This document shows, piece by piece, positions 1-12,473 of a DNA stretch of 64,000 nt. Each line of letters starts with the position of its first letter. The first letter of the stretch is position 1. The DNA lies in the NCBI GenBank assembly GCA_018697195.1, contig CM031858.1, forward strand, positions 128,535,133 through 128,599,132. Reading direction: 5' to 3'. The notes beneath the pieces were generated by a model that was given only the letters and a program-made list of their open reading frames with translations, was not told the DNA's origin and made no database searches. The position numbers and the translations under genes are program-made. Origin of the DNA: Certhia americana (Eukaryota > Chordata > Aves > Passeriformes > Certhiidae).

Positions 1-605
1 GCTCCAGTCCACACCAGCTGATGATTCTGGCCACCAAAGATTTCTAACTTAACAATAATAATAACACCTGTAATACTGCAACATCTAGGCTTTAATCTAT
101 AGAAGTTCAAAATTTAAACCAAAATATTCACATCTGACATAAATACTGCATGACCTTTTCTCTTAAAGTTTTTTGGGTTTTTTGTTTTGAATTTGTGTGA
201 AAGCTAGATAAGAACAACACTGTGCAGTGTACTGTACTTGTGATAAAAACCTAAATAATCTGTTAAATTATTTGTATTTTTCTTTTCAAATAGCAGGAGT
301 CAGCTACCCCAAGAAATTCAAAATTTAACAGAGAAGCCTGATCCAGCTTTTTGAAGCTACATTTCAGATGTCAAGCTAGAAGAGCAGTACCAAAGAACTC
401 TGCATAAACCTAATATAGTTTAAATTCAGGTTTTATCACAGAGATGATGTACTAAGATCAACATACAGCGAGGTATTTACTCACTGTAGTTTAACAAAGT
501 AATTTAGAAACAACAAAACAAGAAACCTTACACATCCTTGTTACCTCCAGAAACATAACCCAAACTTTGGTACAAAGTGAACTGCACCTTAACCATGCTA
601 CTCAC
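1..605 (-). other. Intron of the C8orf88 orthologue, running off the window edge
   Basis: This stretch lies downstream, in transcript direction, of the first coding exon and begins with its donor GTGAGT. It is AT-rich. I searched the minus strand for the continuation of the C8orf88 protein and did not find it, so the next exon should lie beyond base 1. No repeat or RNA gene was recognised. Confidence 0.6.
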
Positions 606-693
606 CTTGTTTAGAAGGCAGCTGATGCACAGGTCGTGCTGGCTGAAGGGATTTACCAATAAACTTTTTTGCTTCTGTAACATTTTGAAACAT
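606..693 (-). CDS. C8orf88: C8orf88 orthologue, first coding exon (partial gene)
   Basis: This 88-nt exon reads 29 codons plus one base on the minus strand. It starts at the ATG at 693-691 and stops at a good donor (AAG|GTGAGT, junction 606/605). The peptide begins MFQNVTEAKKFIGKSL and continues QPARPVHQLPSKQ. The core closely matches the human C8orf88 N terminus as I remember it (ETKKLIGKPLQPARPVRHL). Strand and position next to PIP4P2 agree with human synteny, which supports the call. The human protein is about 117 residues and poorly studied; its later part, which I recall as carrying a possible eIF4E-binding-like motif, is not in this window. The start adds a few residues before the human-like ETKK position. 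A plausible acceptor (TTTCAG, exon edge near 712) places the ATG about 20 nt into the exon, implying an upstream non-coding exon. A longer open frame overlapping here is in another register and is not the gene. Confidence 0.8.
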
Positions 694-712
694 CGCACTT
701 CAAAAAAAGCAG

Positions 713-2619
713 CTGAAATCATTAGCATTCAGTTTCACACATGGATGTTAAACAAGAAGAGCAATCTATCTACTCCTTGTTAGTTGCAATTGGCAAGGCA
801 ATATTATATCTGGGTAGGAAAAAGCAGAAAGGTCTGGTGCATAATTTTTTTTCAGATGATTGAACATGCTGGATAAAATTTGCACAAAGACAGAATCAGA
901 CACTTCTCTCATTTTTCCTTCCAACTGAGCTACCCTAGCTCCTTCTCAAGAAGATTCTTCTCCTGTATACATTTGGAGAAAGGAGATGGGGACATGATGG
1001 AAATAAGGGGGGGTTTCTAATATTCTGGTTCAATGGGTTTTTAATTAAATAGCATCAGCATGCCCCTTATCACTTTGTTGACTGCACGGGAGTTCCTTAC
1101 ATATCTATATAAACTTACAGGACTGATTTGTAATAGCTACTTCAGTTAAATGAATCCAGTTCTGTTAATCTTCCCACTCAGTTTAGCTACTACAGAAGCA
1201 CCAAAAACTGCTAAGGTGGTGCTGGGCTGAAAAATCTCACACTTTACATAAGCAATCAGTTGGAAAATGATCATTTGTAGTATCTGTATCTTAATGTATC
1301 TTCTTCTCATTCCCATCTCTTTTGTCAACTGGGAGATTTCATGATTTGAAAGAATTTCAGCGTTTTTTTAGAGAAAAAGAATAAAGGAAAGAACAACTGT
1401 CACAATAAAAATGATACCGTGGGTTTTTTTTTTTTTTTCACTAAGAAAGTTTACAAGACAAGGGAATAATGGTTACAGAAAAAAAAAATCAAGGAATAAT
1501 CATGACTGCAAGAGTTACAACTACCTTATCCTTTTTCAGTATGAAACAGGAAAAGAAAAACGAGGCTATTGGACCCAGTATCATACCCTACTTTAGCTGG
1601 TCTTTGTGTTATAGGAAGGAAACCAAAACTCATCTGAGAATTTACTACATTATAACTTTTGAACACTTCTAACACAGTCAATTAACAGTTTTCCAATATA
1701 TGAAGTCTGAGCCCACCTAGGTCTAGAAGCCAACTGTTTGACTGTTACTGTATGAATTAGAACAACTTCACTAAAGCTAGGGAAAAAAAAAATGGTTTGA
1801 TTCTCTGATTTTCCTACCCGCTCATCTTAAAAAAGGAAGACTTCAAAGCTGTAGTCAAAAGCAGCAATGGTAATTCCTGCAGCTGAATTAACTAAGACTA
1901 CAGATATGGATGACATATTTCATTTTACCATGATCAGGAATGCTTGTATAAATCCCATTTACCCCAGATAGTGAATTTCCACAGAAAGCAATGCAGTAAT
2001 AGTACACATTTGCATCAGAAGAGTGAAAAAAAACCCAAACCAACCAACAGGCAAGTTTTCTTTCATGCCCTGATGACAAATGATATTCACACTTTTTAAA
2101 AACAAGAAAACCTGTTTAAGAGGCTGGCTAGCTTCTAGAATGCAGCACACCTGGCTTTTTTGTAGTGTTCTGACAATAAAAACAAGTTGTGCGGGGGCAG
2201 CAAACAACACATTTTGCTGCTCTTCCCTCACCCTCCCTCAGGAAGACTCTAGAAAAGATTTCAACAAGTTACCTAGTCCAACCTCCTCAATTAATACAGA
2301 AAGAGTTCTTTCTGATCAGTATCAAGGAAAATGGAGACAAATTCCGTTTAATAGCTGAGAAATAAACTGTTTCCATGAGAGATGGCTGCAGTAGGGGCAG
2401 CAACCCAAGAATTCCCCCTTCCAAGGCCACACTGCTTCTCCGGGGTCATTCCCTCAGGAGACCTGCACAGCAGAAGGGAAGCCTTCTGGCACCAGCTAAT
2501 AGGCCTAGAAGGAATTCTGTAGAACCCGGGATTTATCTTTAGCTTGTTAATATCTTAACAAGCTGGCCATTGACAGCAGCCATCTTCCAAGAGCCTATCT
2601 CAAGTGTCTGGAAGGCTCT
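713..2619 (-). other. Probable 5' UTR intron of C8orf88
   Basis: This AT-rich interval lies between the first coding exon and the CpG-rich patch. It is probably an intron in the 5' UTR, since the coding exon has its own acceptor. No donor could be assigned. Around 2250-2300 a short stretch resembles the end of an old CR1 element ('tagtccaacctcct'). Nothing else was recognised. Confidence 0.4.
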
Positions 2620-3010
2620 TTCCTAAACGCGTGAAGGGGATTTGACGCTATTTTCGTGAAAAATCCCCACGAGTAACCAGAAACCGACCGTCCCCCTTCG
2701 CCTGAAACGCCACCGCACAGACAACCCCTCAGCCCCCAAGCAACAAAACCTCCCTCCGCCGCCCGGCCCCTCGCCCGCTGCCCAGCCCCCCGTGCCCTCC
2801 TTTGGGCCGGGGGATGCCCAGCCCACCTCCAGCCGCCGGCAGCGCCGCTGCCCCGCGATGCCGCTGGCCGTGGGTGCCGCTGAGCCCGCTCCGTCCCTCA
2901 GCGCGGCCGGGCGGGGCGGCCTTCGCGCGGGGCTCTGCCGCGTGCCGGGCGGGGCCGTTCAACGTCGCGCCGCGGGCCGGCCACGGCCGGGGCTCCGCGG
3001 GGCCGCGCCG
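2620..3010 (-). promoter_or_regulatory. CpG-rich patch, probable C8orf88 promoter
   Basis: Base composition changes abruptly here from AT-rich to strongly GC-rich with many CpG dinucleotides, peaking at about 2840-3010. It is the only such patch between C8orf88 and PIP4P2. It lies about 2 kb upstream of the C8orf88 coding exon, so promoter or first-exon function is the simplest reading. No TATA box or definite start site was identified. The long open frames on both strands follow from GC-rich, stop-poor sequence and are not credible genes. Confidence 0.5.
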
Positions 3011-3610
3011 CTGCTTCCCACTGCTTCCCGCTGCTTTCCACTGCTTCCCACTGCTTTCCACTGCTTCCCGCCGCTTCCCGCCGCTTCCCGCTGCTTCCCA
3101 CTGCTTCCCGCCGCTTCCCGCTGCTTCCCACCGCTTCCCACTGCTTCCCGCCGCTTCCCGCTGCTTCCCGCTGCTTTCCACTGCTTCCCGCTGCTTCCCG
3201 CTGCTTCCCGCTGCTTCCCGCCGCTTCCCACTGCTTCCCACTGCTTCCCACCGCTTCCCGCCGCTTCCCACTGCTTCCCGCTGCTTCCCGCTGCTTCCCA
3301 CTGCTTCCCGCTGCTTCCCGCTGCTTCCCACTGCTTCCCGCTGCTTCCCACCGCTTCCTACTGCTTCCCGCCGCTTCCCACTGCTTCCCGCCGCTTCCCA
3401 CTGCTTCCCGCTGCTTCCCACCGCTTCCTACTGCTTTCCACCGCTTCCCGCTGCTTCTCGCTGCTTCCCGCTGCTTCCCGCCGCTTCCCACCGCTTCCCA
3501 CCGCTTCCCACTGCTTCCCGCTGCTTCCCACTGCTTCCCACCGCTTCCCGCTGCTTCCCGCCGCTTCCCACCACTTCCCACCGCTTCCCACTGCTTCCCG
3601 CCGCTTCCCG
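3011..3610. repeat. GC-rich minisatellite, 60 units of 10 bp
   Basis: The array is sixty consecutive 10-bp units in perfect register, with no insertion or deletion. The unit is C[T/C]GCTTCCC[A/G]. By hand count position 2 is T in 39 units and C in 21; position 10 is G in 31 and A in 29. Only about eight units differ elsewhere (for example CTGCTTTCCA or CCGCTTCCTA). The minus strand is G-rich, with a GGG run every 10 bp. Because 10 is not a multiple of 3, all minus-strand frames read the same 10-residue repeat, which creates long false open frames. Confidence 0.97.
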
Positions 3611-6140
3611 CACCCCCTTTGGATTCAGGGAAGCGGGGCACGCCTCAGAGCTGCCCTACGAGGCCCTGCCAAGGAGCAGGAGAGGCGAGATAGGGGTGCT
3701 GCTGCCCACCTCCCTCTGGGGTTAGACCTGAGAGGGACTGGAAATAGATGAAGGTGGTGTCCTCCTCTGGCCCACAAAGGGAGTCATGTTCCGTCAGGCC
3801 CTTACAGTGGAAATTGGGATAAATAAGTGACTTTTGGACAAAATTGTGAGGCCTCTACGGCTAAGCTCATGGTGAAAGGAAAGGGCAATTGGCAGGCCTT
3901 GGAAAGCTGTCAGTGAATTGGAAAAGAGCCCTCACCAATCTGCCCCATGGCATCAGGAGAAGGGACCAGAGAACAGCCTCTGGCTTCTCAGTTACAGAAG
4001 TGGTGGCAACCTGTAGGGTTCAGAAATTCAGATTTTTTTTCTTATTTTTTGCTCACAACATGTAATCAACTATAACAATGAACGCACCCTGCTAACTCCC
4101 AGAGGAGCACACTAAAGTTCCCTGATGTTAGTTTGCTGGACTTCACCTTACTTAAGTATACAATATTAATTAAAACTCTTTAAGTTTTTGCTGATTTTTT
4201 AAAACACATATATTTCATATCACCTACTAAGAACACCATTCAGTATAAGAGTTGCATCACCAAGTTCATAATCACAGAAATAATATGTAATTAATTATTA
4301 ATATCCAGTGTTAAGATTTATAGCTCTGCCTAGTTTATAAAGACTGCTGTGTTGTTTCCATCAAGCATATTGGCTCTGCTTTGCTGCAGAATCTGAATTT
4401 TATTAATTTAGGTATTAAGAGATGAATACAGTCCCTGAAATTGTGGCTATTAGATACAGATGTTATGATCCTGGAGTCTTCTCTCTTAACACATCATCTT
4501 CCAGTTTCCTGAACTGTTCACGCATGATGTGCTATCAGCCTTCTCTTTGCAGACACTCTTGCAGCACATCTGCATACTCGCTAATCCATTTGCTGCTCTT
4601 TAAGGTCTGATTTAAAGTAATTTCTCCCAAGTGAATTAGTTTATACTCAGACATGTCCTGTTTCTTCTGACCCACCCTCCATTCTCACAAGATTGTCATA
4701 TAAAACAGTTGCTCTCCTATTCTTATCAACCATTCCCTTAGCTACATAAGAACTAATTATAAATTATTAATACATAAGTACCCATAAATATTAAATGTCT
4801 CTGGCTGTTACTCCGGAACTGTTACTGATAGGAAAGTCAATGGGGCAACTAAAATAAAGGTATGTTTTTTCATGGGGCTGTTGTGCTTTTTGAAAGAAGC
4901 ATGTCAGGCACTGCAAATCAGATTTACACAAGATCAATGCTACCCTTCTTGATATATTGAAATGGTACCATGTATAGATGTAGAAGTACATATTCTTACA
5001 GTATTTTTGCATATTTAAGTATGCTAAGAATGAACTAAACAGTAAAAAAATCTCACGTGTTTTTCACAGAGGTTGTAAACTGAGTTGCTTCTGGGTTGTA
5101 AGGCAAAGAGAAGGGTAAGGAACAATGTGGGGAAAAAAAAAAGAAGGAGGGTGACAGCTGTTTTGAAAGCTTGTTGCTTCTGGAGGCACTGGGAAGATGG
5201 GAATATTAGAGCTGGTAATGCCTGCTTTGCGGGGTGCTGCCCATGCCAGCAGGAATAGTTATCACCTCGCATGCTGCCAATGCCAGCATAGCAGCGAGGC
5301 CACTGCTGGCCTGCAGCCATTGCACAGAGCCCAGCAACCTGCTCTCCTCAGCAGCCCGGAGAGAACACTGCTTCTGCCGGTGGGAGCTGAAAACACGCAT
5401 AGAGCGGAAAAAACACCAAAAAAACAACCTCCCAGCTTGTCTGGTGCTGGCATTACTCTACTGGAAATTTCTGTTTCATTTGGTTGGTATTGTGTTTTTA
5501 CGTTAAGTGATGATAATCTGGTGTTCTTCTCTCAAATACCTGATATATACAGTAAATAATTTGAAGGGCCAGTGACAGGTCTAGCCAAGAGAGATTTACT
5601 GTATGTCGCAAAATATAAATGTTAAAGGGTTTTGTAGCTGTGTGAACAAATTGCTTATATGCAGGAAAAAAAATCCCCAAACCAACTGTTTTTTTTCTAT
5701 TTGGTGAACTAATCAGGGAAATTATTTCTTTTAAACATACTGATCGTGTTCCTAAAGGCTGTACATTGCAGAAAGTGACACAGTCACTCTTGCTCCCTGT
5801 ACTAGATATGGTTCAGGAAAGCAGAAAACATTTATTAAAGACAGTATCAGTACTGCACATGTAAAAATGAGCAATTGCACATCTAAATGAGCGTGTAATT
5901 GTAATTGCACGTGATTTTAGGTTTGTAATGGATGGCACTTAACAGCCAAGTAATGGCTTTGTGCTGAAATGAAAGGACTCTTGGGTCAGCCTGAGGGCAG
6001 ACTTGTAGTTGCAAGTTTAAAAAGCCATTTTCAGTGTAATTTGATACTCAGTTGTGCAGACAAATGTAATCAGTAAATTTGCATATGTAATTGTGATTTA
6101 TTTAGCAGTACTTAAAGCCACTTTCAAAAGAATTTCATCA

Positions 6141-6175
<35 letters not shown>

Positions 6176-6205
6176 CAAACAAACCAAAACCAAAACCAAA
6201 ACACC
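6141..6205. repeat. Poly(A) tract followed by A/C-rich degenerate repeat
   Basis: A run of about 32 A bases is followed by AAACCC/AACC/AAAACC-type sequence. No retroposed gene body is recognisable on its 5' side, so it looks like an expanded simple repeat, not the tail of a processed copy. Confidence 0.9.
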
Positions 6206-9200
6206 CCCTTCCAAACCATTCTTTCCAGCTGTATGCTTTATTAAGTCAGTCAGCAGAACAAACAGTGAAAGACAAGAATGTGCATGTATATATATGCACA
6301 CACAGAATGGTTTTGTGAAGCAGCTGCTTTCAGCTAAACTAGTGACTTGACCTGTGGGGGCAGCCCAGGGAAAGAAAAATCTTTTACACCTCCCCGACTG
6401 TTCCTGAAATTGAGCTACTTAGTATATCGAGGTTCATCTTTCAATAGAATTGAGAATTCAGAATATTAATCACGAGTATTAATCTTGTTCTTTTTTGACT
6501 ACAGAAACTGTTGAATTAAAAGTGGAAAGCTTTTAGTGCTTACTATGTGTAACTAGAATAATGTTTATGATTAGCATATAGCACTATATAAAATATATCA
6601 AATATATTTTCTACACATACAAAAATTCTCTCAAGTCTATCAACTATCACACTTCTTAAATTAGGATTCAGTATTTTCCTTTAAAATTAATTTTCTGGTA
6701 ACATTAGTTGTAACAGATTCTCAGTATTTTCTTCTGATTCCTTTAAATGTGGAGAAAAAATCTCAACAACATGGGTGAAAAGCACTGTGTAAGTACAAAC
6801 GAGTCCCTAAATGACTGATAAAATTATTTTATAAATAAAATATATATCAAAACTAAACATCCATTATTCTGGGGGGAGGTCTGCCTTGTTCATCTCTATC
6901 ACTGAGGATGGCAGTACTGAATTACTGCATCTGAACTGAAGGTGCATTCAGGATGCACTGAATATTCTCAGTAAATCCAGACACTCAGCATCAGCGTTTT
7001 CAGCTGACTTTATTTTGTAGGCTCTGAAACACCAACTGCATGTCCTGCTTCTTGAAAGGGATCCCAGAAGACACAGGCAGGAGGAATAAAAGGCAGAAAG
7101 GCCCGTGAAACCTGTAGGCTTTGCTGTGTCACAGCACAGCTGGGCAGCAGGCTGTGTGCTTACTGCCCGGACCAGCACTGGCACTGCACATTTGTCAATG
7201 TTGCCCTTTTGATTTGACACATGAAACGTTGCCTCTGTTGAAGAATCAGCCTGTGGAGAGCACAGCTCAGATGCAGAGCTTGAGTTTGCTATGTGATTGC
7301 ATTGGATAGTGGAAAAAGATGCCATGGGACAGCTGATGCCTAGAAAAGGAAAACTGATAGACTGCAGCTAAGAGCTTGATGAACTTACTGTGTATATAAG
7401 GGAGGGTACTAGCAAGTATCAATAAGGTAAAGAAGTTAGGAAAGATTTGTGGTTCTGCTTAGAATCAGTCAACAAAAATCCATCTATCATTATTCATGAC
7501 AAAATCTTACAATCTATGTAAGTCTATAATCTGCTACATATGCATAGTAGTAGATAGATGAAACAAATAGAACAAAAGACAAAAAAAAACAACACATACA
7601 ATTCTCTTGTGTGGTTGTAGATATTCACAGGGAAACAGACTCTCATATTTAATAACTAATAATATTCCTATAAGAGTTCACTTTGCTTTGGGAGAACTGA
7701 AATTGTGAAATCACAGCTTAATAAATTTAGTGAAAGTTTTGCACTTTTTTCCTGGGCCAGAATTTCACCTGTTTTTGGTATAGCTTCCTTTACTCTGAAC
7801 TCTTACATCTGATGCATCTATCATAGCTGAATTACAAGACCTTTATATATCCTGGAATGAGTTTCAAAAAATCTTCAAGAGAAATCAGCTCATGCTTCAA
7901 TGCAATGAAGAATTTTGCTTTCCAGTATTTCAGTTATGGGAATTGGGTTTAGTTTTTAGGCTGATTGAGATTGTTGTCATAGCTTTTACTACTATGAGTA
8001 TATATAGAGTCTTATTACTAAGACATTGCTACCTTTATATTCAGACTCAATCAGCCTGATTCAGCAAATGGCACCAGAACCTGTACTGATAAATAAAGAT
8101 GCAGTAGAATGACAAAACAGTCAGGACCAAGACCATAACAGGAAAAAAAAAAAAATCAAAGTTTGGAATTTGACATAAGGAAACATGTATTAACTGTGAA
8201 AAAGTGTAGTGATTGTAAAAAATACACACATTAAAACTATGCATTCATATTGCTTTGGATTGAGATAATTGTTTGTGTCATAGCTGTGACATGGTCATCA
8301 AAATTGTTGACAATTTTACTTTACATGCCAAATAGGAAATATAATTTCAAGTTAATACAATTGATGTGGGTTCAGATGTAGGTATAGGCATGAGATTAAG
8401 AATGACCTAGTTGAAAATCAATCCTTCATAAATTAATACATTTTTATGCACCCTGGGAAATAAGATTTGCTTTTTCACCTTGAAATATAGTACAAAATTA
8501 CTAAATGCATATTGCTAACTATTGGAATGGAATAATTATGACCTCATTTAGCTTTTGCTAGATGCAAGGTATGGCTCATTTGCAAGGAATCAGAATAAAG
8601 TTCCTTACTTATATTGCTATTTTTAATTATTTATTTACATGAGAAAGATTAGTATTACTATAGCTTTTAAGTTAGTACCTATCTTCCATCAGTTCACTGT
8701 TCCTCTATGCAGTGAGTATCCAGTAGCCTGCAAAGAGGAATTAGAAAGACAGGAAGCAGCCAGAGTAACTTCAGTGCGTATTTGATCTTTCTGCATTATA
8801 AAATAAATTGTCTCCATATCAGAAGAGGCAGGGGACAAGCTTTAGTCTTGTCCTAAAACAGAGTTTGGAGCATACATCTACCCCCTGCACAGAGATAATC
8901 TGGCTGCTGTGCGTGCTGTCAAAGACAGTGAAAATGTAAAAAAGAACAAAATTTTGTGCTTCACTTCACTGTGTGGAACTGTGATCTCTTGTCTCGTGAA
9001 CCTGCTTGAGAGAACCAAGGTAGTGCTCAGAAGCAATCTGAGAAACAGCAGTTCAGAGGAATACAGAACAAAGTCTAGCAAGTCTGTCTGCTTAGCAGCT
9101 GCTTTTTCTCTGCCAGAAACAGCAGTTTCATAGACTCAGGGAAGTAACTCCTGCCTGCACAGGGACTCCTTGTGCTAGGAACTAATTGCCAGAAGCAGGA

Positions 9201-12200
9201 GAGCTCTGGCAAGAGAACACTTGCAGTGGGCTGCACTAAGGGAAAATGAGTGCATTGTGTGCCTTGGCTTGGCACTACCCACTGCAGATCATCCTGCAGA
9301 AAGAAGCCAGAAACTGCACAGTTTATGCTCCAATGCACCCATCGTTTATTTACTCTCAGCTATCTAAACTTGCCACATTGTTGTTGCAGTGGACACATCA
9401 AATTTTTGGCTGTTTAGTATCTCAGGACAGCAGGTTGTTCTGGCAAGAAGGAGCTTTTTTCTTGCCCAAATGCTCTTGATCATTTACTGTGTGTCTCTTA
9501 AACATGAAGGCAAGATAAATGCAAAGGTCACAAAAAAGCAAATGAGAAGGAACAGAATCAAGTCAGAAACAAAAGAATTGCTGCTGTCATTAACCAAACA
9601 TAGAAATAATTAGAAAAACCCAAGCACACAAACATAAACACACACAAAAAAGCAAAAATAGTACCTAAAAGTTCTGTTTGGGAACTGAAGCACTATAACT
9701 ACCCCAGGAATAAAAATTAATTTGATTTTCTGAATATGCAAAAGTTTCTTTTTCTGTATAAGAACAGAAAAAAAGTAATTCTATGCTTGTAAAATGAACA
9801 GTTGAGGTCTTTGATGTTTGTAAGAATAAGCACACATCATGGCCCCCTAACTGGCAAAAACTAAAGGATTTTATCTTATTAGAAATAAAAAAGAAATATA
9901 AAAAAAGAAAAAACAGATCAAGTTCTCATTTCTGTGTAGAAAATACTGTTCATTGATTAGTCTGCGAGCATAAGCTTGCAGAGACATTTGGCCCCATAAG
10001 GCAGTTACAGGTTTAACTTTGTTTTAATTAACAAGTCACTTTCTAGGGCTTTAGAAGTATTACATTAATAATATATCTTGGTCTGGAACAAATTTATACC
10101 AGTACATCATATCTATCTATTTTTTATCATTCTACCACAGCTTATACTAGACATTTTTTTAAAATACATTTTTATGGAGCTTTAATCTGGATTTAGTGTT
10201 TATCATATAAGTACAGTAAAAGAAATGTGCAAAAAAATTGTCCGTTTATATAAGCTGTGTGAATAAAAAAGACAATTTCTCCCCAAGTTTGTAAATATAA
10301 AATACTATTTTTATATAAGTATTTCACTTTTCATGCTTTTAACTGCCACTGACAATCAAACCCAGCATTTATGAAAAGAATATACTTTTCTGGAGTAATC
10401 TTTTTAATAACATTTAAATTGCAATTTAATCAACAAATTTAACCCCTTTTGAGATTTATTTAGTTTTTAATCCAAAGGTTTTAATTAAGCACAAGAGCAT
10501 TTAGGAAGTTGAGGTTTTGAGAGAGTCTTCTCAGCCATTTTTCAGAGAAGTCTATCACTAGGGTATCGGTTTCCATGAGGAACCATTGTGGGAACTGCCG
10601 TGACCCTCTCGACCTGTCCCACCTTCTCCACCCTGGAAAGTTAAACAGGGCTGTCAGTATCCCTCTGAACCTTAGGTATGTGCTACCCTGGATCAGGAAT
10701 TTGTTCAGTCTTACTGAACAAATTGGGAAGTGACTACAGGGACTCCACGTTAGTATCAGTCTCTCTATCAGCAATACCATTTTTTGCAGAACTAATCTGA
10801 ACTTGATGTCCTGAATCCAAGCAGTTAGGATTGTTGAAACTACATTATATAGTTGTACTAAACAGAAAATGTTCTATCACTCTAGTCAGAGTGTCAGAAA
10901 AAGAAACGGTTATATTCAGTGCAGCATATACTCATCAATTTAGAAAATATTATAGACTTAAAGAATGACAGAGATTCCATAAATAATAATGGAATAGGAA
11001 ACTTAGGGTTCAGTCAGCTCACGTAAATATCTCATTAAATCAACTCACACCAAGGCTTTCCTTCAAGCTAAGATTAGGATCTGTTGTTATTTGAAAATTC
11101 CATTCAAGTTTTCCAGCTTAGCCAGCCTGTGTGCTTACAAGTGTGAGACCAAAAGCAGTTAATCCTAGTAGGGAAGTAAATTAAATTTCACAAATACAAA
11201 CATCAGAATTGTAAAATTTATTATTGTCTTCTTTCTCTGCCTACTCTCAGAAATCAAATCAGTATTAGCAACACTTAATGCTGTATTGAGCTTACATGAG
11301 CTGCTGTGGGTGTAACAGGATTCTGCATTGTGTGATGGTAAGACAGTCCTGCTCCTGTCACTGCAGCAAGGGCTGGCTGCTGTGACAGCCAGGCTGCTCC
11401 TCTGCACTAGAGAAGGGCAGCGTCCCACCCCAGCAGTGCCTCACTGCCTGTGTGTGACAAAATTTGCTGTCCCCACATGCAGCCATACACCAGAACGAGC
11501 TCTCCACACTCCAGACCTGCTCTGTCTTCATAATGCTAAACCATGGGAAAAGTCAAAAGTTTTCAAGCTTGCACTTTGGATTTCTAAGAACAAACAGACA
11601 AATAAATAATTTTCTTTTCAATCCAATTGCACAAATTTTTTAAACTAAATTGAAACAGAAGGGCTGCAGAGTGGTTTTGTTTTGTATTAATGACAGTTTA
11701 AAATCACTATATTTAACAGATTTTATTTTCTGCTTTCTACTTTAAAACAAAGATGAAGAAAAAAAGGTTTATTCTCACTAATTATTACTTCACTAAGCTG
11801 GAAAAAAGCATTCTTGTTAAGCTTTCTGCAACAGATTTAATACCAGATCTAAATATAGTATCTTATGACTATGACATTTCTGCCTTTATAAAATATAGCA
11901 TGTTTGTATATCAGGGCTCTTATTATCAATAATAGCTACTACACTATGTTTTCCAAATTTGTAAAGGCAACACGTTTTTAAGGTTGTGTCTTCTTTTCAC
12001 TGTTAACAGATAGAAAATGTGTTATTTGCTGCAAGCCTCCCAGTCCATGGAGTCCATTCCCTCTGATACTGGTGACATTTTAAACAAAATTGGATGTACA
12101 CTAGAAACATGTATTCGAATGATTTTTCAGGAAACCTACAACCTCTGTCCTGTTCAGCAATACGTAAATGAGACGACTTTAGTGTTTTCCTAGTCAGAAT

Positions 12201-12375
12201 AAAATTTGTGAATTTGGTGTCAATTTGGTTGTCCTGTTAGCAATTTATAGGACAGTAGCTTACAATAATGAGCGTCCTGTTGTCCCACAAGCCTTTTTGG
12301 GGATCGTAAAGAGAGCTCGCTGCAAACCTGCACAGAAAGAGATTAATGCATAACGATTATGTGAAACTTTTGTGC

Positions 12376-12473
12376 GTGTGTACACCTGTATGACAGCCAG
12401 CTCTTGGAGGAAAATCTAAGCCATGTGTGTACACCTGTGTGACAGCCAGATCTTGGAGGAAAATCCAAGCCAT
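12376..12473. repeat. 49-bp tandem duplication
   Basis: Two adjacent 49-bp copies (12376-12424 and 12425-12473) both run from 'gtgtgtacacctgt' to 'aagccat'. They differ at only a few positions, which suggests a single recent duplication in otherwise unique sequence. Confidence 0.95.

Noticed and set aside
528..728. 66-codon minus-strand frame over the C8orf88 exon
   Set aside because: It is in the wrong register; the C8orf88-like peptide starts at 693 in another frame and ends at the splice donor.
3011..3610. CRISPR-like array
   Set aside because: Units are contiguous 10-mers without spacers and the genome is vertebrate; this is a minisatellite.
2729..3751. Long open frames of 230-319 codons on both strands across the GC-rich patch and minisatellite
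   Set aside because: They are generated by a 10-bp repeat whose unit length lets every frame stay open and by stop-poor GC-rich DNA. The repeated peptides (GSSGKQWEAA or CFPLLPTAS types) match no family known to me.
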